From Paracoccaceae bacterium (GTDB lineage Bacteria; Pseudomonadota; Alphaproteobacteria; Rhodobacterales; Rhodobacteraceae), in contig DAOUQK010000132.1 in NCBI GenBank assembly GCA_030625695.1, forward strand, positions 1 to 8,917: a stretch of 8,917 nucleotides of DNA, read 5' to 3'. Both the position numbers and the translations under genes were made by a program. Below the pieces are notes generated by a model. It did no database searches. It saw only the letters and a program-made list of their open reading frames with translations, and had not been told where the DNA came from. Positions 1 through 5,761 of this stretch are shown piece after piece (within the stretch, counting starts at the first letter, position 1; the number at the start of each line of letters is the position of its first letter).

Positions 1-393
1 GTTCAGCCGATAAATATCAAAGTGTTCGAACCCGCGCAGCACCGGCACCAGGGCCAGCAATTGATAGGCCCAGGCAATATCGGGAACGCCGAGAAAATTG
101 GCTATCGGCGCGGCCAGTAAAAACAGGGCAACGCCCGAGGCAACGCTGCGCAGCAGGTTAAAGCCTTGCAAGCCCGCCTGCAGGTCCGGATCATCACCTG
201 ATTTGTCCTGAACGATCAGTTGTTGCAGGCCCAGCCCCGAGGCCATTTCGACCACCGCCATGGAGATCGCAAAGGTGGCGGCGATGCCATAATCCTCGAC
301 GCTGACCAGCCGGGCGATGGCCAGGTTTCGGACCAAAAGCATCAGCGACCCAAAGGCATTGCCCGACAGGACCAGTACAGCAGTTCGAAACAT
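1..393 (-). CDS. Wzx-type polysaccharide flippase, N-terminal part (truncated by window edge)
   Basis: The reading frame is open from an ATG at 393 down to base 1, giving 131 residues with the C-terminus outside the window. The start is well supported: AGGAGG lies 8 bases upstream. The fragment is hydrophobic, with about four membrane segments near residues 4-28, 38-56, 80-101 and 105-120. Between the first two is the sequence ARLVSVEDYG (27-36), the 'aRxLgpedyG' signature of the MOP/polysaccharide-synthesis flippase families (Polysacc_synt type). Such proteins move undecaprenyl-linked repeat units from the cytoplasmic to the periplasmic face of the inner membrane. Full proteins are usually 400-500 residues, so roughly a quarter to a third is visible. 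It is transcribed divergently from the pyruvyltransferase gene. Family assignment is firm; which polymer it handles is inferred from the neighbours. Confidence 0.88.
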   Translation of the reverse strand, partial: MFRTAVLVLSGNAFGSLMLLVRNLAIARLVSVEDYGIAATFAISMAVVEMASGLGLQQLIVQDKSGDDPDLQAGLQGFNLLRSVASGVALFLLAAPIANFLGVPDIAWAYQLLALVPVLRGFEHFDIYRLN

Positions 394-512
394 CAGGAAC
401 GCCTCCTGGGGAAATAACGCATGGGGATATCAGAAATCCTTTGAAAGAGTCATTCCCCGGCAAAGGGGGCAGGGTCAAGGCCATGGCTGGGCAAATCCTG
501 TCAGCGTTTGGG

Positions 513-526
513 TTTGTCGTGACAAA
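513..526. promoter_or_regulatory. 14-bp perfect palindrome, candidate operator in divergent promoter region
   Basis: TTTGTC-GT-GACAAA reads identically on both strands (6-bp arms, 2-bp centre). It sits between the divergent flippase and pyruvyltransferase genes, the place where a dimeric repressor or activator could control both. Only the symmetry is seen; no regulator is identified. Confidence 0.3.
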
Positions 527-537
527 GAAGCAGCAGA

Positions 538-571
538 TGCAGGGGCCGTGCAAGACTGTGCAAGGTATATT
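538..571 (+). promoter_or_regulatory. Tandem helical-phased repeats ending in a -10-like TATATT, candidate activator-dependent promoter
   Basis: Three similar half-sites lie on one strand: TGCAGG (538-543), TGCAAG (549-554) and TGCAAG (559-564). The last two are part of an exact GTGCAAG repeat with a 10-bp period. Immediately after is TATATT (566-571), a good -10 match, while the position 17 bp upstream has no -35 consensus. Direct repeats one helical turn apart covering the -35 region are the usual arrangement for OmpR/PhoB-type response regulators. This is a candidate promoter for the pyruvyltransferase operon. The regulator is unknown. Confidence 0.35.
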
Positions 572-636
572 TCCAAACGCCGTCATAAAATGTTAGCGGG
601 TTTTATCCCATTAAGGGGCGTTATTCAGGTTGTTTC

Positions 637-1800
637 ATGCTTAAGGTAACTCTTATCGGCCACGATACCCGCAACGCCAATCTGGGTGTCGGGGCGCTGA
701 CGGTTTCGGAAATTGAGATCATCCGCCGGATTGCCCGGCGGTGCAATCTGGACATCGCCATTACAGTTCTCATTGGCAAAGGCTCGGGGCCGGTTTGTGT
801 GTCTGGCGATGATGTGCGCGAACGTTTCGTGCGCCCTTTGCGCCGACCGTTGGATTTTCTGGCGGCGGTGCGTGACAGCGATCTGGTGATCGACATCTCG
901 GGCGGCGACAGTTTTGCTGACATCTATGGCGGGCGGCGAATGTTTCAGGTGTTGTTGCAGAAATATCTGGTGCATCTGGCTGGTCGGCCACTGGTCATGG
1001 CACCGCAAACCGTTGGTCCATTCAAGAACCGCCTGTGGCGGGTTCTGTCGGCTGGCACCATTCGCCGCTGTGCCATTGTCACCACAAGGGATGCCAAATC
1101 CACCGCCTTTCTGCGTGACATGGGGGTGCGTAATGAGGTGATCGAAGCCTCGGATGTGGCACTGCGCCTGCCGTATACGGTGCCCGGCATCCGCGCCGAT
1201 GGCCCGCCCAGGATTGGGCTTAATGTGTCGGGACTTTTGATGGGCGGGGGGTATACCGGCAAGAACATGTTTGGTCTGAAGGCCGATTACCCGGTGTTGA
1301 TCCGCGAGATTATACAACGCTTTCTGGCCCACGGCGATGGCTGCGAGATGCATCTGGTGGGCCATGTGATCCCGCAACAGCGCGGTGGGGTCGAGGATGA
1401 TTATCAGGCCTGCCTTGATCTGGCGACTGAGTTCCCCGGGGTCATCACCGCCCCGCCCTTTGAAACCCCATCCGAGGCGAAAAGCTATATTGCTGGTCTG
1501 GATTTCTTTATGGGTGCACGGATGCATGCCTGTATCGCGGCATTTTCTAGTGGTGTGCCGGTGGTGCCGATGGCCTATAGCCGGAAATTTGTGGGGTTGT
1601 TTGGCACGCTTGGCTATGACCTGACGGTCGATTGCACGAGTGACAGTGCGCTTGAGATACTTGAGCGGATATTTACGGCCTATGAGACCCGGGCCAAGGT
1701 TGGCCGGGCCATGCAAAGCGCGCTGGAGCTGGGGCTGGAGCGGCTGAAAAGATATGAAAGCGCGCTTGAGGCGCGTCTTGTTGCGATAAATACCCCGTAA
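637..1800 (+). CDS. Polysaccharide pyruvyltransferase family protein
   Basis: This is a 387-residue cytoplasmic protein with no signal peptide or membrane segment, close to the usual length of the PS_pyruv_trans (WcaK/AmsJ/CsaB) family. Characteristic elements are the N-terminal N-x-G-x-G-A stretch (14-20), DISGGDSFAD (86-95), MAPQTVGPF (121-129), the R-D-x-x-S element (151-155) and the C-terminal GARMHACIAAFSSGVPVV (293-310) followed by YSRKF, the most diagnostic block. Members transfer pyruvate from phosphoenolpyruvate to a sugar hydroxyl as a ketal, adding negative charge; some relatives are only known as 'export-associated', so activity is inferred. A weak ribosome binding site (AGGT, 6 bases before ATG) precedes it. 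It is the first gene of an apparent operon and ends 18 bp before the glycosyltransferase start. Confidence 0.92.
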   Translation: MLKVTLIGHDTRNANLGVGALTVSEIEIIRRIARRCNLDIAITVLIGKGSGPVCVSGDDVRERFVRPLRRPLDFLAAVRDSDLVIDISGGDSFADIYGGRRMFQVLLQKYLVHLAGRPLVMAPQTVGPFKNRLWRVLSAGTIRRCAIVTTRDAKSTAFLRDMGVRNEVIEASDVALRLPYTVPGIRADGPPRIGLNVSGLLMGGGYTGKNMFGLKADYPVLIREIIQRFLAHGDGCEMHLVGHVIPQQRGGVEDDYQACLDLATEFPGVITAPPFETPSEAKSYIAGLDFFMGARMHACIAAFSSGVPVVPMAYSRKFVGLFGTLGYDLTVDCTSDSALEILERIFTAYETRAKVGRAMQSALELGLERLKRYESALEARLVAINTP

Positions 1801-1818
1801 GGAACGCGAAAGACTGAT

Positions 1819-2901
1819 ATGCAAGATAACCTGCTGCACCCGGGCCAGACAGACGAATCACAGGGCGCTGATACCGGCGCGATGGGAGTGGCCATTGTCA
1901 CCTATAATTCCAGCGATGTGATAACCGACTGCCTGGACAGCCTGTTGGCCTGCGATCACCCGGACCTGCGCATTGTCATCTGTGACAACAACTCGCCCGA
2001 TGATACGGTTGAAGTCATTCGCCGCTGGGCAGGGGTGCATGCCAGTGAATTGGGAACCGGTAATTTCATTGAAGTGGCGATGGATGCAACAACTCTGCCG
2101 CATCTAGAGCCATTGGCACGGGTCACCTTGTTGCGTTCGGCGCTTAACCGGGGGTTTGCCGCTGGAACCAATGCTGGTCTTATCACTCTTTTTCGCCAAA
2201 GCGACATCAACCTGTTCTGGATTTTGAACCCGGATTGCATAGCAGGCAAGGAAACCGCGCTGGCCTATGCCAAGACTGCAGCTCAGGGGCCGTTTTCATT
2301 GATGGGGGGGCGTATACTTTATCTTGATGCGCCAAATGACATTCAGTCTGATGGAGGCAGGATCAGCCGCTGGACGGGAATATGCCGTAATGTGAACCAA
2401 GGGTTGAAGCCGGACAGGGTGGTACCCCCTGCTGCGGATACGCTCGACTTCATTTCCGGAGCCAACGTTGTGGCATCGCGTGTTTTTATCGAAGCGGCCG
2501 GGTTGATGGCAGAAGATTACTTTCTGTATTTTGAAGAGGTCGACTGGGCTTTCCGGCGTGGCGACCTGGCGTTGCAATTTTGTCCCGAGGCACTGGTTTA
2601 TCACCATGGCGGCACCGCTATCGGAACAGGTTCGACCAATCGACGGGCTTCGGGATTTGCCAATTACTTCAACTATCGCAATCGGATGATATTCCTGCGT
2701 CGAAACTTTCCGGCGGCCCTGCCGGTGGCCTATCTCTATTCGGCGCTCAAGATTGTTAAATTGATACTGCTGGGGGCCTGGGATGAAGCGCATGGGGCTG
2801 TATGTGGCCTGCACCGGCTTGCGCCACCACGGGCAGTTTGTGCGCGGCTTTCCCCGGATGCGGCGGTAATGGCCTTTGATAAGAGACGCGTATCCAGATG
2901 A
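1819..2901 (+). CDS. Family 2 glycosyltransferase (rhamnosyltransferase-like)
   Basis: This 360-residue GT-A fold enzyme would add a sugar from a nucleotide-sugar donor to the growing lipid-linked repeat unit at the cytoplasmic face. Visible motifs are VAIVTYN (24-30), the first-acidic-cluster CDNNSPDD (55-62), NRGFAAGTNAG (110-120), LNPDC (136-140, where NPD stands in place of a classical DXD as in WbbL-like rhamnosyltransferases), FLYFEEVDWAFR (235-246, acceptor/catalytic ED region) and YHHGG (261-265). A hydrophobic stretch near 296-320 (YLYSALKIVKLILL) may touch the membrane. The chosen ATG gives a 23-residue lead before the first strand; ATG at 1882 (residue 22) would remove most of it. 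Neither has a strong Shine-Dalgarno. The stop overlaps the next start by four bases (ATGA), showing translational coupling. Sugar specificity cannot be read. Confidence 0.94.
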   Translation: MQDNLLHPGQTDESQGADTGAMGVAIVTYNSSDVITDCLDSLLACDHPDLRIVICDNNSPDDTVEVIRRWAGVHASELGTGNFIEVAMDATTLPHLEPLARVTLLRSALNRGFAAGTNAGLITLFRQSDINLFWILNPDCIAGKETALAYAKTAAQGPFSLMGGRILYLDAPNDIQSDGGRISRWTGICRNVNQGLKPDRVVPPAADTLDFISGANVVASRVFIEAAGLMAEDYFLYFEEVDWAFRRGDLALQFCPEALVYHHGGTAIGTGSTNRRASGFANYFNYRNRMIFLRRNFPAALPVAYLYSALKIVKLILLGAWDEAHGAVCGLHRLAPPRAVCARLSPDAAVMAFDKRRVSR

Positions 2902-3587
2902 CCAAAGCCACTCGCGTCCAGAGTATTCTGAACTTTCATGGTATCGGGGTGCCGCATGTCGGCGTGCCCGAAGAGGAAAAACCGTACTGGGTTTCAGAGG
3001 ACAGGTTCGCCGAGATTGCTCGCGAAGTGGCTTTGCTACGGAATGAAGGTTTTGATGTCGGTATAACATTTGATGATGGAAACTTGTCGGACCTGGCGGT
3101 CGCGGCGCCTATTTTGTTGGACCTGAGTATCAAGGCTGAATTTTTTGTGCTAACCGCTCGGCTGGTGCAGGATTTCTATCTGAGGCCAGCGGATGTGCGC
3201 GCGCTGCTCGATCTGGGTATGGACATTGGTCTGCACGGTCAGGATCATGTGGACTGGCGCTGGTTGGATGATGCAGGCCTGAAGGTTGAAACGCGCAGTG
3301 CGCGTCACCAGCTCGAAGATGTGACAGGCCGGTCTGTTAGCAGCGTTGCAATCCCGTTTGGCGCCTATAATCGGCGGGTGATTGCGCATTTGAGGGGTGA
3401 AAAATTCAAGGCTATCTATACAAGTGATGGCGGGCCGACCTCCTCTTCGATGCGTGTCCGCGCCCGCACCTCGGTACGCTCTGATATGACGCTCAATGCA
3501 ATAAACACCATTATTTCAGATCGCCCGCCGATCATCGAACGATTCAGGCGAGCAATATCCACGACTTTGCGGCGCTATGTTGTCTAA
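2898..3587 (+). CDS. Polysaccharide deacetylase (CE4/NodB-homology) family protein
   Basis: This 229-residue protein has the NodB-type metal site: TFDDG at 57-61 (catalytic base D59 and metal ligand D60), H-x3-H at 113/117 in LHGQDH, and IPFGAYN (152-158) as motif 3. The N-terminal LNFHGIG is also usual for these enzymes. They remove N- or O-acetyl groups from sugars using a divalent metal. The final Leu-x-x-His motif (motif 5) is not evident near the C-terminus, so activity is likely but not assured. No signal peptide or membrane anchor is seen, so the enzyme should work in the cytoplasm on a lipid-linked or nucleotide-linked sugar rather than on the finished polymer. It overlaps the glycosyltransferase stop by four bases, which argues for a shared substrate. 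The basic C-terminal tail (RFRRAISTTLRRYVV) may contact the membrane. Confidence 0.9.
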   Translation: MTKATRVQSILNFHGIGVPHVGVPEEEKPYWVSEDRFAEIAREVALLRNEGFDVGITFDDGNLSDLAVAAPILLDLSIKAEFFVLTARLVQDFYLRPADVRALLDLGMDIGLHGQDHVDWRWLDDAGLKVETRSARHQLEDVTGRSVSSVAIPFGAYNRRVIAHLRGEKFKAIYTSDGGPTSSSMRVRARTSVRSDMTLNAINTIISDRPPIIERFRRAISTTLRRYVV

Positions 3588-3590
3588 CGA

Positions 3591-3652
3591 CTGTATCCTC
3601 AAGCGGCCTTCCATGGTGGGTTTTTAGTTGGCAAGGCTGCTTAAAGATACAG
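3591..3652. repeat. Large imperfect inverted repeat (stem-loop), arms of 22 bases
   Basis: Arm 3591-3612 is matched by the reverse complement of 3631-3652 at 18 of 22 positions (differences at 3598, 3600, 3605 and 3611). The first 7 bases of the left arm (CTGTATC) and an inner AAGC are exact. The loop is 18 bases and contains TTTTT. It begins three bases after the deacetylase stop. It lacks a trailing T-run, so it is not a classical intrinsic terminator. It could be an mRNA-protecting or attenuating hairpin, or a palindromic mobile unit. Confidence 0.6.
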
Positions 3653-3654
3653 CT

Positions 3655-3694
3655 GTTAGCGCGCAATCTGAAAAGTGGAAACCGGCGCGCTAAC
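3655..3694. repeat. Perfect 10-bp inverted repeat (second stem-loop)
   Basis: GTTAGCGCGC (3655-3664) and GCGCGCTAAC (3685-3694) are exact reverse complements around a 20-base loop. It starts two bases after the preceding larger hairpin, so the two form a tandem pair filling most of the 159-bp gap between the deacetylase and methyltransferase genes. The stem is GC-rich but is followed by TTGTTC rather than a long T-run. Confidence 0.6.
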
Positions 3695-3746
3695 TTGTTC
3701 ATCCGGGGTGCTTCGATACGGCGGGGCCTGCATAAAAGGAGCGACC

Positions 3747-4352
3747 ATGTTTCAAGCCAACAGTATGCTGGGGAGGCTTTGGCGCAGGATAATGCTGCGT
3801 GGTACCGCATTTGGCGCGGCCTACGGAAAGTTGCGCATGCTCTATGCGATGGAAGACCCTTGGGACATGCAGTCCCCGCGCGAGCAGTATCGTTTCAAAG
3901 CCAGCAAAGCCCAATTGGCCGGAGTCTCGGAACAGTACGGTACCATACTGGAACTGGGATGCGGAGAAGGCCATCAGAGTCTTTTCCTTCAGTCGCTTGG
4001 TGATGGGTTATATGGTGTGGATATAAGCCCCAAAGCAGTGGAACGGGCGAGATTGCGATGTCCCGGGGCGACTTTCTCTGTTGCCGAGATGGAAGACGTC
4101 AGCACAATATTCCCAGCTGTGCATTTCGATTTAATCTGTGCCTGCGAAGTGCTTTATTATGCTCAGGATCTTCCGGCAGTTCTGTCGATGCTTCAGGCCC
4201 GGACGAAACGTCTTTATGTGTCAAACTATGCGCCGCGCTCTGAAAAGATGCGTGTCGCCTTTTCCGAACCCGGCTGGCGTCGGCTTGACGATATTACCCA
4301 TGAAGATACCGTTTGGGAATGTTACCTTTGGGAATCGGCCAGAGATGCATGA
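3747..4352 (+). CDS. SAM-dependent class I methyltransferase (NodS-like)
   Basis: The 201-residue protein carries the Rossmann-type SAM site: LELGCGEG (68-75, motif I), VDIS (91-94, acidic ribose-binding position) and ICACEVLYY (130-138, motif IV region). The preceding DPWDMQSPREQYRF (37-50) resembles the lead-in of NodS-type N-methyltransferases, which methylate a de-N-acetylated amino sugar. The location one gene after a NodB-type deacetylase fits that pairing, but an O-methyl target is equally possible. ATG 3747 is preferred because AAAGGAG lies five bases upstream; a longer in-frame GTG at 3675 falls inside the second hairpin loop and has no such site. The gene is separated from the upstream operon by two stem-loops and may be expressed separately. 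It converges on the GNAT gene with 16 bp between stops and no terminator-like structure there. Confidence 0.88.
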   Translation: MFQANSMLGRLWRRIMLRGTAFGAAYGKLRMLYAMEDPWDMQSPREQYRFKASKAQLAGVSEQYGTILELGCGEGHQSLFLQSLGDGLYGVDISPKAVERARLRCPGATFSVAEMEDVSTIFPAVHFDLICACEVLYYAQDLPAVLSMLQARTKRLYVSNYAPRSEKMRVAFSEPGWRRLDDITHEDTVWECYLWESARDA

Positions 4353-4368
4353 GCCATAAAGCAGGGGG

Positions 4369-5526
4369 TCACGCTGGGTGGATCTGATCCCAGTCGTGAT
4401 CGGCCTTGGTGAAGTGCCACTCATCAAGGCTGGTGGCAAATTCAGCTTTCAGGGAGGCCTTCCCACAGACGATCGTCGGGTGCATGGAGCGCGCACCGAT
4501 GAACCCCAATTGCTGCAAAGCCTGTTCAAATGCAGGTGTGGATGCGGCGGCTTCCAGATACTCTACCTCCGCGGTCATCATGTCACGGGCATGTGTCAAC
4601 AAGGCTTTGATTGCGTCTTTGTCGTCTGGTCGAGTGAACACATCAACGATTATACCTGCGGGCAATTCTACCGATGGGGCGCAACGTATAATCACATAGC
4701 CCCGTAACTGCCCGGATGCTCGCATCAGAAACCGCCGGTAGTGAAGATCAGGACAATCGCAAAACCGCCAGTTGAGAAACTTGGCTGATCTTTCAAAGAT
4801 TGCCGGAAAGGCCTCACGGGTGTTAGCCCAGAGCTGGTCAAGCTCATCCGGGAAATGCGCCACCTCATCGAAATCGAACTGCCTAGCCGCAATGTTGCCC
4901 CCTCGCAGGCATAGAATGCGGGTGGCGAGCCTTGCCATTGCGGCGACGGCGACGGGGCCAATAACCGACTTTCGGAACAGGCGTAGCAGTCGGGCAATAT
5001 CGGGACGGGTTTCTTCCTTGTACAACAGATATCGCTGCACTGTCTGTCTGGAAAGACGGTGCATATACACATATTGCCGGGTTGGCCCAAGTGTCAGGCA
5101 ATCTGCCCGTTCGGCGATCCTCCGGGTTGCCGGTGCCATGGTCAATGTGATCAGAACATTTCTGTCCTGCATGACACTGGCATGCAGGCGGTGCCCCAGA
5201 CCAAGCCCGCGGAAATCCGGGTGGATCATGACATCAACAATCCAGCTGGCCTCAACCCGGGTGCCGTGTAGAAAGACCGCTCCGTCTTGTACCGCGATCT
5301 GACCGACAACCCGGTCATGATTGACAGCAATCCACACGGTTGGCCCGGCATCACCTGCGGGCCGGAACGGGTTGTCGACAAATTGCCAAACCCATCGTGA
5401 ACCATTTTTGAAGGGGGCAGATTGTTTATATGTGTCAGTAATGAAGGCCTGCACAGCCGGTAAATCGCCAACGGTTGCCCGCCGAATCTCGATTGAGGGG
5501 TCTTCCAATGCACTCTCTCCGGACAT
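4369..5526 (-). CDS. GNAT-type acyltransferase with probable two-domain layout
   Basis: This 385-residue cytoplasmic protein starts at ATG 5526; a TTG four codons upstream is also possible, and neither has more than a weak GGGA-type ribosome site. The N-terminal half is a GNAT domain: IEIRRATVGDLPAV (12-25), WVWQFVDNPFRP (45-56), VVGQIAV (73-79) and motif A VMIHPDFRGLGLG (99-111) with the acyl-CoA pyrophosphate loop R106-x-x-G-x-G111. The second half has KFLNWRFCDCPDLHYRRF (249-266) and GYVIIR (276-281), resembling the paired half seen in GNAT proteins of polysaccharide loci, and LGFIGARSMHP (340-350), a typical GNAT end. Such enzymes put acetyl or other acyl groups on amino sugars or transfer aminoacyl groups. 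It is the only complete gene here on the minus strand, between two plus-strand genes. Substrate unknown. Confidence 0.83.
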   Translation of the reverse strand: MSGESALEDPSIEIRRATVGDLPAVQAFITDTYKQSAPFKNGSRWVWQFVDNPFRPAGDAGPTVWIAVNHDRVVGQIAVQDGAVFLHGTRVEASWIVDVMIHPDFRGLGLGHRLHASVMQDRNVLITLTMAPATRRIAERADCLTLGPTRQYVYMHRLSRQTVQRYLLYKEETRPDIARLLRLFRKSVIGPVAVAAMARLATRILCLRGGNIAARQFDFDEVAHFPDELDQLWANTREAFPAIFERSAKFLNWRFCDCPDLHYRRFLMRASGQLRGYVIIRCAPSVELPAGIIVDVFTRPDDKDAIKALLTHARDMMTAEVEYLEAAASTPAFEQALQQLGFIGARSMHPTIVCGKASLKAEFATSLDEWHFTKADHDWDQIHPA

Positions 5527-5709
5527 TCTTTTTCCCAACGGGTTGGCAGTGATTCGAAGCAGTGGAAGTTTCCCTAGGGGTTATTGGCAATTTGAATTTT
5601 GCGGCGCAGGGGCCACGAGGTCAAGATGGGCAGGTCTAGGTATTGTAAACCTGAGGGCCGAAAGCTTTGGCGGTGGGGGTCTGAATGGTCCTTGCCCCGA
5701 AAAAGCTCT

Positions 5710-5738
5710 TGGCATTTGAATAGTTGGCCGGTTAAATC
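5710..5738 (+). promoter_or_regulatory. Sigma70-type promoter for the Wzy-like gene
   Basis: TTGGCA (5710-5715, 5/6 of the -35 consensus) is followed after 17 bp by TTAAAT (5733-5738, 4/6 of the -10 consensus). Transcription would begin near 5745, leaving a 5' leader of about 17 bases to ATG 5762 or 29 bases to ATG 5774. It is the best housekeeping-type promoter visible in the window and implies the membrane protein can be expressed on its own. Confidence 0.5.
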
Positions 5739-5761
5739 AAAGGCTGAAACCGCTCCAAACG

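Noticed and set aside
625..1839. Long (404-codon) minus-strand frame opposite the pyruvyltransferase
   Set aside because: Composition is rich in His/Gln/Arg as expected for an antisense shadow; the plus strand carries clear family motifs.
2296..3069. 257-codon minus-strand frame opposite the glycosyltransferase and deacetylase genes
   Set aside because: Antisense shadow spanning two well-supported plus-strand genes; no domain signature.
3675..3746. Longer methyltransferase start at GTG 3675
   Set aside because: It lies in the loop of the second hairpin, has no ribosome site, and adds residues unlike the family; ATG 3747 has AAAGGAG in position.
4312..4335. Direct repeat TTTGGGAAT, 15-bp period
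   Set aside because: Lies in coding sequence and simply reflects a repeated Trp-Glu pair near the methyltransferase C-terminus.
5535..5546. Palindrome CCAACGGGTTGG just upstream of the GNAT start
   Set aside because: Only 5-bp arms; such short symmetry is expected by chance and no promoter elements accompany it.
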